A stretch of DNA of 64,000 nucleotides from Paenibacillus sp. OV219 (GCF_900110075.1 NZ_FOCJ01000002.1:186001-250000), one strand, 5' to 3'; counted from the first letter of the stretch, positions 25,513 to 35,369 are shown. Numbers and translations are program-made. Notes: generated by a model not told the origin, from the letters alone.

Positions 25513-26949
25513 TTGAACCACCCATCCTTATACAAGGATCAAACCGTAGTCGTATTAGGTCTTGCAAGGTCCGGTGTAAGCGTCGCGAAGCTGTTCAACA
25601 AGCTCGGCGCAAACGTCACCGTCAACGATATGAAGGAACGCCATTTATCTCCCGAAGCGGACGAGCTGGACGCTTTGGGTGTTTCTGTTATATGCGGAAG
25701 TCATCCGGAAGGGCTGATTACGGAGCAAACCGCCCTTGTAGTGAAGAACCCGGGCATCCCGTACACATCTCCGCCGGTCAAGCGCGCACTGGAGCTCGGC
25801 ATTGAAGTGGTAACGGAGGTCGAGGTTGCATATTTGCTCTCGCCAGCGCCGATCATTGGCATCACTGGCTCCAATGGCAAAACAACAACAACGACATGGA
25901 TTGGCGAGCTGCTTGAAGCAGCGGGGATCAATCCCATCGTTGCAGGCAATATCGGCACGCCGCTGTGTGAAGCTGCGCAGACTGCGCAGCCGACGGACTG
26001 GATTGTCGCAGAGCTGAGCAGCTTCCAGCTGAAAGGCACTTGCGAATTCCAGCCGCGTATCGCTATGCTCCTTAACGTCGTTGAGACGCATCTTGACTAT
26101 CATGGCGGCATGGAAGACTATGTCGCATCCAAAGCGAAGCTGTTCGCAAACCAGACAGCAGCAGATACGGCCATTCTCAATGCAGACGATCCAGTCTGCC
26201 AAGAGCTGATGAAAGCAGGCTCCATCTCGGCGAAGCTGCTCCCGTTCTCGACATCGCAGGAGCTTACATACGGCCTCAGCGTCATGCCGCCATATCCGGT
26301 GGATCTGACTGCACCAGTGGACAACTCGCCGCGTATCATCGTATACCGCGATGAGCAGGGCGTAACGCATGAAGTGCTGCCGGTGAATGAGCTTGGTCTA
26401 CCAGGCCGCCACAACACGGCAAACGCACTTGCAGCCATCGCAGCATGCCTCGTAGCAGGCGCTGGCATCGAACAGCTCCGAGAGCCGCTGCGTACTTTCC
26501 GCGGCGTTGAGCACCGCTTAGAGTACGTCTGCGAACGCGGCGGCGTCAAATACTTTAACAATTCCAAATCGACGAATGGCGCATCGACAATTATCGCATT
26601 GCACTCATTCTCAAGAGGCGTCGTGCTTATCGCAGGCGGACTGGACCGCGGCTCCGATTACATGGAGCTGCTGCCGCATTTCCGTAGTCGGGTGAAAGCG
26701 GTCGTGGCGCTTGGCGAAACACGTCACAAAATCGCTCATGTCGCGGAGCTTGCAGGTTTAACGAAGATTAAAGTCGTCGAACCTGTGGAGGACGCCGAGA
26801 GCACGCTTACGCTCGCTGTCCGCGAAGCAGCAGCTCTCGCGGAGCCGGGAGATACCGTGCTACTCTCGCCTGCTTGCGCAAGCTGGGATATGTTTAAATC
26901 GTATGAGCAGCGGGGGAGCATTTTTAAGCAATCGGCGCATAACTTGTAA
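25513..26949 (+). CDS. murD: UDP-N-acetylmuramoyl-L-alanine--D-glutamate ligase MurD
   Basis: A 478-aa cytoplasmic Mur ligase adding D-Glu to UDP-MurNAc-L-Ala. It has an N-terminal Rossmann-like UDP-binding domain (VVVLGLARSGVSVAKLF, about residues 11-27), the ATP loop GITGSNGKTTTTTWI (about 115-129) and ELSSFQL (about 172-178). FNNSKSTNGAS (about 352-362) and the C-terminal LLSPACASWDMF (about 452-463) complete the pattern. TTG start at 25513 with AAAGGAG upstream; the ribosome binding site falls at the very end of the repeat-rich spacer. A small hairpin (26948-26970) lies between its stop and spoVE. Confidence 0.96.
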   Translation: MNHPSLYKDQTVVVLGLARSGVSVAKLFNKLGANVTVNDMKERHLSPEADELDALGVSVICGSHPEGLITEQTALVVKNPGIPYTSPPVKRALELGIEVVTEVEVAYLLSPAPIIGITGSNGKTTTTTWIGELLEAAGINPIVAGNIGTPLCEAAQTAQPTDWIVAELSSFQLKGTCEFQPRIAMLLNVVETHLDYHGGMEDYVASKAKLFANQTAADTAILNADDPVCQELMKAGSISAKLLPFSTSQELTYGLSVMPPYPVDLTAPVDNSPRIIVYRDEQGVTHEVLPVNELGLPGRHNTANALAAIAACLVAGAGIEQLREPLRTFRGVEHRLEYVCERGGVKYFNNSKSTNGASTIIALHSFSRGVVLIAGGLDRGSDYMELLPHFRSRVKAVVALGETRHKIAHVAELAGLTKIKVVEPVEDAESTLTLAVREAAALAEPGDTVLLSPACASWDMFKSYEQRGSIFKQSAHNL

Positions 26950-26994
26950 GTAGGGGGCTTGTCCCTACTTAAGCTTGCAAGAGGTGTTCGTGCT

Positions 26995-28092
26995 ATGGCA
27001 AAAGCCAGGTCCGCCCCGGATATGTGGATGATTATTTCGATCGTGCTTATACTCACTATCGGTCTTGTGATGGTGTACAGTGCGAGTGCGGTGCTCGCAT
27101 TCCATGAATTTGGGGACAAGTTCTACTATGTCAAACGGCAAATGTTATTTGCCGCGCTTGGAATCGGCGCAATGATCGTCACCATGAATGCGGATTATTG
27201 GATATGGCGCAAATGGGCGAAGCTCGGGCTGTTCATCTGCTTCGGCTTGCTGCTCATGGTCCTAATACCCGGCATCGGTGTCGTGCGCGGCGGTGCACGC
27301 AGCTGGCTCGGCATCAGCTCGTTCGGCATTCAGCCGTCGGAGTTTATGAAGCTCGCCATGGTTATTTTCTTGGCCAAGCTGCTTGGCGAGAATCAGCAAG
27401 CGGTAACGCAGTTCACGAAGGGCTTGCTGCCACCTCTCGGCATTCTTGGCCTTGCCTTCGGCCTCATCATGATGCAGCCGGACCTTGGTACCGGCGCAGT
27501 TATGATCGGCGCTTCGCTGATTGTCATCTACACAGCCGGTGCGCGTATGGCGCACCTTGGTTCACTCGCCCTTGTCGGCGTAGCCGGGCTCGTCGGCCTT
27601 ATACTGGCTGCTCCTTATCGGCTGCAGCGGATAACCGCCTTTCTCGATCCGTGGGCAGATCCGCTCGGCGCAGGTTATCAATCGATTCAATCGCTCTATG
27701 CGATTGGACCTGGCGGCCTTGTCGGTCTTGGCCTTGGCATGAGCCGTCAGAAGTTTAATTACTTGCCGGAGCCGCAAACCGACTTCATCTTCTCCATCCT
27801 CTCTGAAGAGCTCGGGTTCATCGGCGGCGCAGCGATCATTACACTGTTTGCCATTCTGCTCTGGAGAGGCATGCGTACTGCTATTGCAGCACCTGACACG
27901 TTCGGCAGTCTGCTGGCTGTCGGCATTATCGGCATCGTTGCCGTACAAGTATTTATTAATATCGGCGTCGTTATCGGGATGCTGCCTGTAACAGGCATTA
28001 CGCTGCCGCTCGTAAGTTATGGCGGCTCGTCGCTTACGCTGCTCCTGACCGCGCTCGGTATTTTACTCAATATATCCCGTTACTCGAGGTGA
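26995..28092 (+). CDS. spoVE: Lipid II polymerase of the FtsW/SpoVE (SEDS) family
   Basis: A 365-aa SEDS membrane protein with about ten transmembrane helices. SEDS proteins are glycosyltransferases that polymerise lipid II together with class B PBPs. Visible marks are YSASAVLAF near the first helix, RSWLGISSFGIQPSEFMKLA (near 105), QPDLGTG (near 160), the long-loop PxxxFIFSILSEELGFIGG (near 265), and the C-terminal LPLVSYGGSSL. The start at 26995 has GAGGTG upstream. Position between murD and murG and presence of spoVD favour the SpoVE name (cortex synthesis), but FtsW for septation is equally possible from sequence alone. Confidence 0.9.
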   Translation: MAKARSAPDMWMIISIVLILTIGLVMVYSASAVLAFHEFGDKFYYVKRQMLFAALGIGAMIVTMNADYWIWRKWAKLGLFICFGLLLMVLIPGIGVVRGGARSWLGISSFGIQPSEFMKLAMVIFLAKLLGENQQAVTQFTKGLLPPLGILGLAFGLIMMQPDLGTGAVMIGASLIVIYTAGARMAHLGSLALVGVAGLVGLILAAPYRLQRITAFLDPWADPLGAGYQSIQSLYAIGPGGLVGLGLGMSRQKFNYLPEPQTDFIFSILSEELGFIGGAAIITLFAILLWRGMRTAIAAPDTFGSLLAVGIIGIVAVQVFINIGVVIGMLPVTGITLPLVSYGGSSLTLLLTALGILLNISRYSR

Positions 28093-28100
28093 CTAAACAG

Positions 28101-29207
28101 ATGCGTATCGTATTGACCGGCGGCGGAACAGGCGGCCACATCTATCCTGCGCTTGCAATTGGCAAGCAGGTGGAAGAGGAGGAGCCGGGTTCGCAGATCC
28201 TGTACATCGGATCGCCGAATGGCCTTGAGAGCCGGATCGTTCCCGCGCAAGGCATCGCATTCGAGCCGGTTGAAATAACAGGCTTCAGACGGAAGCTGAG
28301 CTTCGAGAATGTGAAGACTATTATGCGGTTTCTCAAAGGCGTGCAGCACTCGAAGCAGCTGCTTCGCAAGTTCAAGCCAGATGTCGTCGTCGGCACAGGA
28401 GGCTATGTATGTGGTCCCGTCATCTATGCCGCGGCCAAGCTGGGCATTCCGACGCTTATTCATGAGCAGAATGCGGTCGCTGGGCTGACGAATCAATTTC
28501 TATCCCGCTATGCGGACTGCGTAGCGGTGAGTTTCAAAGAAGCATTATCTGCATTCAGCAAGGCGAAGAACACGCTTTATACCGGGAATCCTTGTGCGAC
28601 GAATGTCGTCAGCGCAGGCAAAGAGCAAGGTTATTCAAGGCTTGGCGTACCTGCCGGCAGCAAGGTTGTGCTGCTGGTCGGCGGCAGCCGCGGAGCAAAA
28701 GCGATAAACGACGTCATGGTGGACTTGGCACCGCAGCTGTTGCGTATGCCAGATGTCCATTTTGTGTTTGTAACCGGAGAGAGCTATTACGAGGGTACGA
28801 TGAGCCGGTTGAAGGGAGCAGTGCATTCGTTGCCTCCTAACCTTCAGGTACTTCCGTACTTGCATCACATGGCAGAGGTGCTTGCTGTATCGAGCCTCGT
28901 TGTTGGCCGATCTGGGGCATCGTCGCTAGCGGAGCTGACCGCTCTTGGCGTCCCATCCATCCTTATCCCTTCGCCGAACGTGACGAACAATCACCAGGAA
29001 GCGAATGCGAGGAGCTTGGTTGACGTAGGTGCGGCGGAAATGATCCTTGAACGCGAGCTGAGCGGTTCGCTTCTCTTCGAACGAATCGCGCACATTATTA
29101 ATAGCATGGAACAACAGCAGGCGATGAGCGCAGCTGCGCGAACGCTGGGCATGCCGGAATCGGCAGCAATCATAGTGAATGAACTTAAAAAAATAACGGC
29201 AGGATGA
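28101..29207 (+). CDS. murG: UDP-GlcNAc--lipid I GlcNAc transferase MurG
   Basis: A 368-aa peripheral membrane GT-B glycosyltransferase that converts lipid I to lipid II. The N-terminal glycine loop LTGGGTGGHIYPALAI (about residues 4-19), GTGGYVCGP (near 98), HEQNAVAGLTNQ (near 121) and the C-terminal SGASSLAELTALGVPSILIPSP match the family. ATG 28101 is favoured because GAGGTG is 10 bases upstream. A GTG at 28089 would overlap the spoVE stop but lacks a spaced ribosome binding site. murB follows after 205 bases. Confidence 0.96.
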   Translation: MRIVLTGGGTGGHIYPALAIGKQVEEEEPGSQILYIGSPNGLESRIVPAQGIAFEPVEITGFRRKLSFENVKTIMRFLKGVQHSKQLLRKFKPDVVVGTGGYVCGPVIYAAAKLGIPTLIHEQNAVAGLTNQFLSRYADCVAVSFKEALSAFSKAKNTLYTGNPCATNVVSAGKEQGYSRLGVPAGSKVVLLVGGSRGAKAINDVMVDLAPQLLRMPDVHFVFVTGESYYEGTMSRLKGAVHSLPPNLQVLPYLHHMAEVLAVSSLVVGRSGASSLAELTALGVPSILIPSPNVTNNHQEANARSLVDVGAAEMILERELSGSLLFERIAHIINSMEQQQAMSAAARTLGMPESAAIIVNELKKITAG

Positions 29208-29412
29208 ACATGTGCCTGTCAATTGGGCGATTGTCACACTCCTATGCGAGTAGGCATAGTATATTGCATAATCGTGACCGTCACCTAAGCGGGCTCAGAT
29301 TCTGAAGAGCAGTGCATCACGCCATGCATGCATCAGATACGGGTCGCCCTAGTTGAATGAACGAGTGCCGTATAGAGGACAATCGCGCTATCGCAGAAGG
29401 AGGTTTACGCAG

Positions 29413-30318
29413 ATGGAGCAGTTTTTGGCGGAACTAAACCAAATTGACGCCGGAAGTGTCTCTTATAATAAGCCGCTTGCAGATTTTACGACTTGGAAGA
29501 TCGGCGGACCGGCAGATGTACTTATTATTCCCGAAACCGAAGAGCAGCTGGTAGCTGTCATCCGTTTGCTCCATAAGCATGGAGTGCAGTGGACCAATCT
29601 CGGACGTGGTTCCAACTTGCTGATCAGCGACAAAGGAATCCGTGGCGTCGTACTTCAGCTGGGCGAAGGCTTCGACTATGCACGATTTGATGGCACGTTC
29701 GTTTATGCAGGCGCCGCTTATTCCCTGATTAAGCTGTCGGTATTATCAGCGAGGGAAGGTCTCACCGGACTCGAATTCGCGGGGGGAATTCCAGCTTCGG
29801 TAGGCGGAGCGGTGTATATGAATGCCGGCGCTCATGGGTCGGATGTGTCACGTATCTTCAAATCAGCTGACATTGTGCTGGAAACAGGGGAATTGGTTCG
29901 GTTCAATGCCGAGCAGATGGAGTTTTCCTATCGTCATTCCTGTCTTCATGAACAGCGGGGAATCGTCATTGGAGCCGTATTTGAGCTTGGGCAAGGAAAC
30001 CGTAAAGATATAACGGCCACTACGACTGCTTATAAACAGCGTCGCTTGCTTACTCAACCACTCACGCTCGCTTGTGCGGGCAGTGTGTTCCGGAATCCGC
30101 CGAATGATTTTGCCGCAAGGCTCATTGAAGCTTCTGGATTGAAAGGAATGCGCCAAGGCGCAGCGGAAATCTCGACATTGCACGCCAATTTCATTGTCAA
30201 CACCGGGCAAGCGAAAGCTGAAGACGTCCTCACCCTCATGTCAATCATTCGAAGCACCGTTCAACAAAATTTTGGAATTGAACTGGTGGCGGAAGTGTAC
30301 GTAGTGGGTGAGCGGTAA
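29413..30318 (+). CDS. murB: UDP-N-acetylenolpyruvoylglucosamine reductase MurB
   Basis: A 301-aa FAD-dependent reductase forming UDP-MurNAc. FAD-binding segments TTWKIGGPADVL (about residues 27-38) and LGRGSNLLISDKGIRG (about 61-76) are clear, as are GIPASVGGAVYMNAGAHG (about 126-143) and the catalytic-region GSVFRNP (near 222). The start at 29413 has AAGGAGG 8-9 bases before it; the ORF could be read back to 29353 but without support. Length is as in B. subtilis (about 303 aa, type II MurB). The 205-base gap from murG contains a perfect CTATGC/GCATAG palindrome (29243-29260) but no promoter I would assert. Confidence 0.95.
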   Translation: MEQFLAELNQIDAGSVSYNKPLADFTTWKIGGPADVLIIPETEEQLVAVIRLLHKHGVQWTNLGRGSNLLISDKGIRGVVLQLGEGFDYARFDGTFVYAGAAYSLIKLSVLSAREGLTGLEFAGGIPASVGGAVYMNAGAHGSDVSRIFKSADIVLETGELVRFNAEQMEFSYRHSCLHEQRGIVIGAVFELGQGNRKDITATTTAYKQRRLLTQPLTLACAGSVFRNPPNDFAARLIEASGLKGMRQGAAEISTLHANFIVNTGQAKAEDVLTLMSIIRSTVQQNFGIELVAEVYVVGER

Positions 30319-30333
30319 CTCGGAGGTGATAAA

Positions 30334-31614
30334 TTGGACAAATTGGTGATTGAAGGCGGGAAACCACTCTCAGGAACCATTGTTATCCAAGGCGCGAAAA
30401 ATGCCGCTTTGCCGATTTTAGCTGCAAGTATGCTGGTAGAAGGAGTCGTTACGATCGAGCATGTACCCAAACTGCTTGATATTGACGTCATGCTTAACAT
30501 TTTGCGAGAGCTAGGCTGCCGGGCAGAGCACGTGGACGAAACGGTCCAGCTCGACACGACAAGCTTGCATTCTTCCCACATTCCTGAAGCACTTATGCGT
30601 CAGATGCGGTCATCCATCTTTCTTATGGGACCGCTGCTGGCAAGATTTGGCGAAGTAACGATTTATCAGCCTGGCGGCTGCGCGATCGGAGAGAGGAAGA
30701 TCGATCTGCACCTAAGCGGGCTGCAAGAATTAGGCGCGCAGATCGTTGAAGAAGACAGCCGCATCACATGTTATGCGAAACGGCTGAAAGGTGCGGAGAT
30801 TCACCTCGATCTCCCGAGCGTCGGAGCTACGGAGAACATTATGATGGCCGCAGTGCTTGCTGAAGGGCTGACAACGATCAGCAACGCTGCCAGAGAGCCG
30901 GAAATTCAAGATTTGCAGAACTTCTTGAACAGCATGGGTGCCAAAATTATAGGGGCGGGCACCGATACAATTACGATTGAAGGGGTAGAGAAGCTGACGC
31001 CTTGCCGCTATCAAGTCATTCCGGATCGGATCGTAACCGGGACGATTATGGTTGCAGCAGCTGCAACACGCGGTCAAGTGACGCTGCTTAATACATGTCC
31101 TTCGCATTTAACCTCACTCATCCATGTGCTTAGACGCACAGGTGTTCAAATAGCAGTAGACGGTGATATAATCAAAGTAGGCGCAGCGGTACGGCCTAAA
31201 GCAGTCGACCGCATCGTGACATCGCCGTATCCTGCCTTTCCAACAGATATGCAATCACAGATTATGGTGCTTCTTGCACTTGCCGATGGGGTAAGTATTA
31301 TGAAGGAGACGATTTTTGAAGGACGGTTCAAGCATGTCGATGAGCTCTCTCGAATGGGAGCCGATATTCGTGTGGACCTCAGCTCCGCGTATATCCGCGG
31401 CGTCTCCAGATTGTACGGCGCTACCGTAGAAGCAACAGATTTGCGCGCTGGCGCGGCGCTCGTCATTGCAGGGCTTGCTGCACAAGGAAAAACGGTCGTT
31501 GAGCAGGTGCATCATATCGATCGCGGCTATGACCGGATTGAATCGATGCTGGGACGGTTAGGTGCCCGAATTACCCGCTACTCACCAGTTGAAAGCAACC
31601 CAATCGTGCCTTAA
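30334..31614 (+). CDS. murA: UDP-N-acetylglucosamine 1-carboxyvinyltransferase MurA
   Basis: A 426-aa enzyme that starts peptidoglycan synthesis by transferring enolpyruvate from PEP to UDP-GlcNAc; the target of fosfomycin. N-terminal IEGGKPLSGTIVIQGAKNAALP (residues 4-25 region) and the PGGCAIGERKIDLH loop with the reactive Cys116 are present, so it is of the fosfomycin-sensitive Cys type. The C-terminal half has FPTDMQSQ and RAGAALVIAGLAA. TTG start at 30334 with a near-ideal GGAGGTGAT 3 bases upstream. Placed between murB and divIB within the dcw cluster, unlike B. subtilis, where murAA and murAB lie elsewhere. Confidence 0.95.
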   Translation: MDKLVIEGGKPLSGTIVIQGAKNAALPILAASMLVEGVVTIEHVPKLLDIDVMLNILRELGCRAEHVDETVQLDTTSLHSSHIPEALMRQMRSSIFLMGPLLARFGEVTIYQPGGCAIGERKIDLHLSGLQELGAQIVEEDSRITCYAKRLKGAEIHLDLPSVGATENIMMAAVLAEGLTTISNAAREPEIQDLQNFLNSMGAKIIGAGTDTITIEGVEKLTPCRYQVIPDRIVTGTIMVAAAATRGQVTLLNTCPSHLTSLIHVLRRTGVQIAVDGDIIKVGAAVRPKAVDRIVTSPYPAFPTDMQSQIMVLLALADGVSIMKETIFEGRFKHVDELSRMGADIRVDLSSAYIRGVSRLYGATVEATDLRAGAALVIAGLAAQGKTVVEQVHHIDRGYDRIESMLGRLGARITRYSPVESNPIVP

Positions 31615-31711
31615 CGATCATGCCAACAAGATACAGCATGTGTGTGGACGGCTATTGCCTGCTGATTAGGCTAGATGCCGCCCTCACATTTATACAAAGA
31701 GGGGACAAGCC

Positions 31712-32476
31712 ATGCAAGAGAAGATGCCCGTGCTGCGGGAGCCAGAGAAGCGGCGCAGAGGCGGCAAGAAGCTGTTAGCGGTGCTCTTTTTACTTTTTAT
31801 TGTTATCCTTGGCGTACTCTTCTTTAATTCATCCATCAGCAAAGTTTCAACCGTGACGATTGAAGGCCAGCATTTCCTGTCGGCGGATACGATTCGGAAG
31901 ACGGCGGGCATCGCGGCAGGCGACGCGTTCTTCGGTACAACTGCAGGCAAGATCGAATCAAGGATTCGTCAGCTGAAGCAGATCGAAGAGGTGAAAGTAA
32001 CGAAGTCGTTCCCGGGCAGTGTGACGATTAAAGTGATGGAGTTCAAAACAGTCGCCTACACCTTATCGAAAAACAGCGAACTGACCGCGATGTTGGCGAA
32101 TGGAACGAGCATAGCAGCAGGATCCGACAGTATTGTCGATAAACCGATCTTGTCCGGATGGAAGGATGGTGACCCTGTTCTTGCTGAATTATGCAAAACA
32201 CTTGCAAAGATTCCAGAACAATCCATAACTGATTTCTCCGAGATTAAGCCGTCACCATCGCCGTCATACCCAGACCGAATTAAGATCTACACAAGGACGC
32301 GCTTTGAGGTCATCACAGCTGTTTCTTTGCTGCCTGAGAAGATTCCGACACTGAATGCCGTCATCGAGATTCAGCCTCCTGGTCTTGTTACGATGCTGCT
32401 TGCGGACAAATACGCTTCTTTCACCCCGGAAGACGCAGAAAATCAAGGTATTCAGCAAAAAGAGACTACTCAATAG
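31712..32476 (+). CDS. divIB: Cell division protein DivIB/FtsQ
   Basis: A 254-aa bitopic division protein. The basic cytoplasmic tail (REPEKRRRGGKK) is followed by a transmembrane helix (about residues 20-40), then a POTRA domain starting VSTVTIEGQHFLSADTIRKT (about 46-65) and the beta domain (about 115-235). DivIB works with FtsL and DivIC at the septum. GAGGGG lies before the ATG. It follows murA by 97 bases; the spacer has an imperfect hairpin but no clear promoter. It precedes ftsA by 241 bases. Confidence 0.92.
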   Translation: MQEKMPVLREPEKRRRGGKKLLAVLFLLFIVILGVLFFNSSISKVSTVTIEGQHFLSADTIRKTAGIAAGDAFFGTTAGKIESRIRQLKQIEEVKVTKSFPGSVTIKVMEFKTVAYTLSKNSELTAMLANGTSIAAGSDSIVDKPILSGWKDGDPVLAELCKTLAKIPEQSITDFSEIKPSPSPSYPDRIKIYTRTRFEVITAVSLLPEKIPTLNAVIEIQPPGLVTMLLADKYASFTPEDAENQGIQQKETTQ

Positions 32477-32609
32477 CTTGAAAGAATGATAGAATTTCTT
32501 TTATGCAGCTTTATTTGCCCCTTTTGCATTTTTTCGGTACTCCAATAACCAGAACATGCCAGACGCATGGGCTGGATACACAATAAATCGTGAAAAAATT
32601 GTAGAAAAA

Positions 32610-32636
32610 AGAGGGATACTGGATACTGCGTTGAAT
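32610..32636 (+). promoter_or_regulatory. Candidate sigma-H promoter for ftsAZ
   Basis: AGAGGGATA (32610-32618) and GTTGAAT (32630-32636) with an 11-base spacer. They fit the sigma-H elements RNAGGAWWW and RNNGAAT with one mismatch in the -35. The B. subtilis ftsAZ operon is known to carry a sigma-H promoter. An 8-bp inverted repeat (32623-32630 with 32654-32661) overlaps the -10 region. Confidence 0.5.
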
Positions 32637-32717
32637 GTACTAGAGATGTAGATCGCAGTATGGATTGTTTTGAGTGTATGAAGACCCTATTATTTGGTGA
32701 AACGGAGGTGCCAGTGG

Positions 32718-33962
32718 GTGAGCAGCAATGACATCATCGTTAGTTTGGACATCGGTACATCCAAGGTTCGTGCTATTATTGGCGAAGTGAATAACGGAGT
32801 CATTAATATTATTGGAGTTGGATCTGCCGACTCGGAAGGAATTCGCAAAGGAGCAATCGTCGACATCGACCAAACGGTACAATCCATTCGTAATGCAGTG
32901 GATCATGCCGAACGGATGGTCGGTATTCAAATATCTGATGTTTACGTAGGGATTCAGGGCAATCATATCGGCTTGCAGACGAATCACGGCGTTGTAGCCA
33001 TTTCGAATGAAGATCGTGAAATCGGCGAAGAAGATATTGAACGCGTGTTGCAGGCGGCTAAAGTAGTTGCGCTGCCTCCAGAGAGAGAGATTATTAATCT
33101 GGTACCTAAGCAATACTTGGTTGACGGACTCGAAGGCATATCTGATCCTAGAGGCATGATTGGCGTTCGACTCGAAGTCGAAGCCACAGTAGTAACCGGG
33201 GCCAAAACAGCGATACATAATTTAGCCCGGTGTGTGGAGAAAGCTAACTTGCATATTGCCGGGATCATACTTATGTCACTGGCATCCGGTCAGATGGCAT
33301 TGACCAAAGATGAGAAAATGATGGGTACTGTCCTTGCCGACATAGGCGCTGGCTCGAGTACTATTGCAATTTTTGAGCAAGGTGGTATCGTCGCGACATC
33401 AACGCTGCCTGTAGGCGGCGAGTATGTAACAAGCGATATTTCCTATGGTCTTCGCACTCAAACTGATCAGGCAGAGAAGATTAAGCAGAAATTTGGCTGC
33501 GCCATGATTGATGATGCAGCCGAAGATCAGAAGTTCAAAGTGATGCGCATGGGAAGCAATATGGAGAAGGAATTCTCTCAAGTAGACCTTGCGAACATTA
33601 TCGAACCGCGTATGCAAGAGATCTTCCACTTGATTCGCCAAGAGGTTCGCCGTCTTGGCTACGCTGACAAAGTGAACGGATATGTGCTGACAGGCGGAAC
33701 GGTTACGATGCCGGGTACGCTTTCGCTGGCTCAGCATGAGCTGGAATCGACAGTACGTATTGCAGTTCCAGATTATATCGGTGTACGCGACCCTGCTTTC
33801 ACGAGCGGAGTAGGGATGATCCAATATGTTTCGAAGTATATGCGAGGCCGTACCGTCTCCGCCCCCAAGAAGAGCGTAAGCCGGAAGGCGAGTTCACCGA
33901 GTTCGCCCTCAAAGCCTGGTCTATTCGAACGACTAAAAACGATGTTTAGTGAATTTATTTGA
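32718..33962 (+). CDS. ftsA: Cell division protein FtsA
   Basis: A 414-aa actin-fold ATPase that tethers FtsZ to the membrane. It has phosphate-1 [18 protein letters not shown] (residues 5-22 region), a 1C domain, [13 protein letters not shown] (near 207) and [13 protein letters not shown] (near 330). A C-terminal amphipathic membrane-targeting helix ([14 protein letters not shown], last 14 residues) follows a Ser/Pro/Lys linker. The GTG at 32718 is chosen: GGAGGTG lies 7 bases upstream, whereas the longer reading from 32694 includes the ribosome binding site. It is followed by ftsZ after 17 bases. Confidence 0.95.
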   Translation: MSSNDIIVSLDIGTSKVRAIIGEVNNGVINIIGVGSADSEGIRKGAIVDIDQTVQSIRNAVDHAERMVGIQISDVYVGIQGNHIGLQTNHGVVAISNEDREIGEEDIERVLQAAKVVALPPEREIINLVPKQYLVDGLEGISDPRGMIGVRLEVEATVVTGAKTAIHNLARCVEKANLHIAGIILMSLASGQMALTKDEKMMGTVLADIGAGSSTIAIFEQGGIVATSTLPVGGEYVTSDISYGLRTQTDQAEKIKQKFGCAMIDDAAEDQKFKVMRMGSNMEKEFSQVDLANIIEPRMQEIFHLIRQEVRRLGYADKVNGYVLTGGTVTMPGTLSLAQHELESTVRIAVPDYIGVRDPAFTSGVGMIQYVSKYMRGRTVSAPKKSVSRKASSPSSPSKPGLFERLKTMFSEFI

Positions 33963-33979
33963 TCGGGGGATATGTAAGG

Positions 33980-35116
33980 ATGTTGGAATTTGATTTCGAG
34001 AATGAATCAATGGCCAAAATCAAAGTCATCGGCGTTGGCGGAGGTGGCAGCAATGCCGTCAACCGAATGATTGAGAATGGCGTCAGAGGCGTAGAATTTA
34101 TTACTGTAAATACAGATGCGCAAGCATTGCACCTTGCTAGATCGGAGCAGAAGCTGCAAATTGGCGATAAGCTGACACGCGGTCTTGGCGCCGGTGCGAA
34201 TCCGGAAGTTGGCAAGAAAGCGGCTGAAGAGTCGCGTGAGACGGTTATGAATACACTCAAAGGCGCGGACATGGTGTTCGTTACTGCAGGCATGGGAGGC
34301 GGCACAGGAACTGGCGCAGCTCCTGTCATTGCTGAGATTGCCCGTGAATGCGGCGCGTTGACGGTTGGTGTCGTTACTAGACCTTTCATGTTCGAAGGAC
34401 GCAAACGTTCCGTTCAAGCTGAGACTGGTATCGAAGCACTCAAGGAAAAAGTAGATACGCTTATTGTCATTCCGAACGAAAGATTGCTTGAAATCGTCGA
34501 CAAGAAGACTCCTATGCTTGAAGCGTTCCGCGAAGCGGATAACGTGCTCAAGCAAGCGGTGCAAGGTATTTCCGACCTTATCGCTACCCCGGGTCTAATC
34601 AACCTCGACTTTGCTGACGTGAAGACGATCATGACAGAGCGTGGCTCAGCCCTCATGGGTATTGGTCTTGCAACTGGCGAGAATCGTGCTACGGAAGCTG
34701 CTCGGAAGGCGATTCAGAGTCCATTGCTTGAAGCATCTATTGATGGAGCACGCGGTATTATTATGAATATTACCGGCGGCAATAATCTATCGCTTTATGA
34801 AGTGAATGAAGCAGCTGAGATCGTAATGTCAGCAGCTGATCCTGATGTGAATATGATCTTCGGCGCATCAATTGACGAGAGCATGAAGGAAGAGATCAAA
34901 GTTACCGTAATCGCAACAGGCTTTGAGAACACTTCTTCAGCATCTGCATCTGTTCGCCGTCCTGGAGCTGGACAGCCTGCTGAAACGAATACCGTCAACA
35001 ATGAAGTACCTCGTCAATCAGCACCAAGCACAGGGCCGAAGCCATTTGGCAACACGGTATCGAGCGATCAGCTGGATATCCCAGCGTTCCTGCGCAACCG
35101 CCGCAACGATCGTTAA
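33980..35116 (+). CDS. ftsZ: Cell division protein FtsZ
   Basis: A 378-aa tubulin-like GTPase forming the Z ring. The N-terminal [18 protein letters not shown] (about residues 13-30), the tubulin signature [10 protein letters not shown] (about 104-113) and the T7 loop [11 protein letters not shown] (about 207-217) are all intact. A variable linker (about 320-360) precedes a C-terminal conserved peptide DIPAFLRNR (about 368-376) that binds FtsA, SepF and other partners. The start at 33980 has GGGGGAT upstream. A strong terminator at 35146-35185 closes the dcw cluster. Confidence 0.97.
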   Translation: MLEFDFENESMAKIKVIGVGGGGSNAVNRMIENGVRGVEFITVNTDAQALHLARSEQKLQIGDKLTRGLGAGANPEVGKKAAEESRETVMNTLKGADMVFVTAGMGGGTGTGAAPVIAEIARECGALTVGVVTRPFMFEGRKRSVQAETGIEALKEKVDTLIVIPNERLLEIVDKKTPMLEAFREADNVLKQAVQGISDLIATPGLINLDFADVKTIMTERGSALMGIGLATGENRATEAARKAIQSPLLEASIDGARGIIMNITGGNNLSLYEVNEAAEIVMSAADPDVNMIFGASIDESMKEEIKVTVIATGFENTSSASASVRRPGAGQPAETNTVNNEVPRQSAPSTGPKPFGNTVSSDQLDIPAFLRNRRNDR

Positions 35117-35145
35117 TAAGCGTTTATAGCAATAAGAATAATATG

Positions 35146-35185
35146 AGTCTCACTTTCGTTCATTTACGAAAGTGGGGCTTTTTTT
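35146..35185 (+). terminator. Intrinsic terminator after ftsZ
   Basis: A 14-bp stem (35146-35159 with 35166-35179, two G-U pairs), a 6-base loop and a T-run to 35185. Confidence 0.88.
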
Positions 35186-35302
35186 CGTGTACTCGGTTTG
35201 TTGATTGAGCAAATGCTGCATTCCCTGTCTGCCGCCAGTGAACGCAAACCAATTGCTCTGCACCCAAACCAAACGTCCACATATACGCTGGTTTGGTGCG
35301 TC

Positions 35303-35369
35303 ATCGACAAAAAAAGATCGCTCCTGACGGCATGTTTAGACAGACATTGTAATAGGATTTAACTATACT
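35303..35369 (+). promoter_or_regulatory. Candidate Spo0A-controlled spoIIG promoter
   Basis: A -10 element TATACT at 35364-35369 has a TTAGAC/TAGACA -35-like element at 35336-35342, spaced 21-22 bases. This unusually long spacing is known for the Spo0A-activated B. subtilis spoIIG promoter. Read on the minus strand, TGTCGAT (within 35303-35311) and TGTCTAA (35335-35341) each match the 0A box TGTCGAA at 6 of 7 positions, the second overlapping the -35. This 254-base spacer holds no gene. Confidence 0.5.

Noticed and set aside
25035-25567. Several minus-strand ORFs across the mraY-murD spacer
   Set aside because: They overlap mraY or murD ends, lack ribosome binding sites, and one reads the CCCCCTT repeat as a NPPWKGG peptide, a known artefact of such repeats.
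29208-29412. Sporulation promoter (CATAGTATA-like -10) before murB
   Set aside because: The -10-like string exists but no matching -35 at proper spacing was found.
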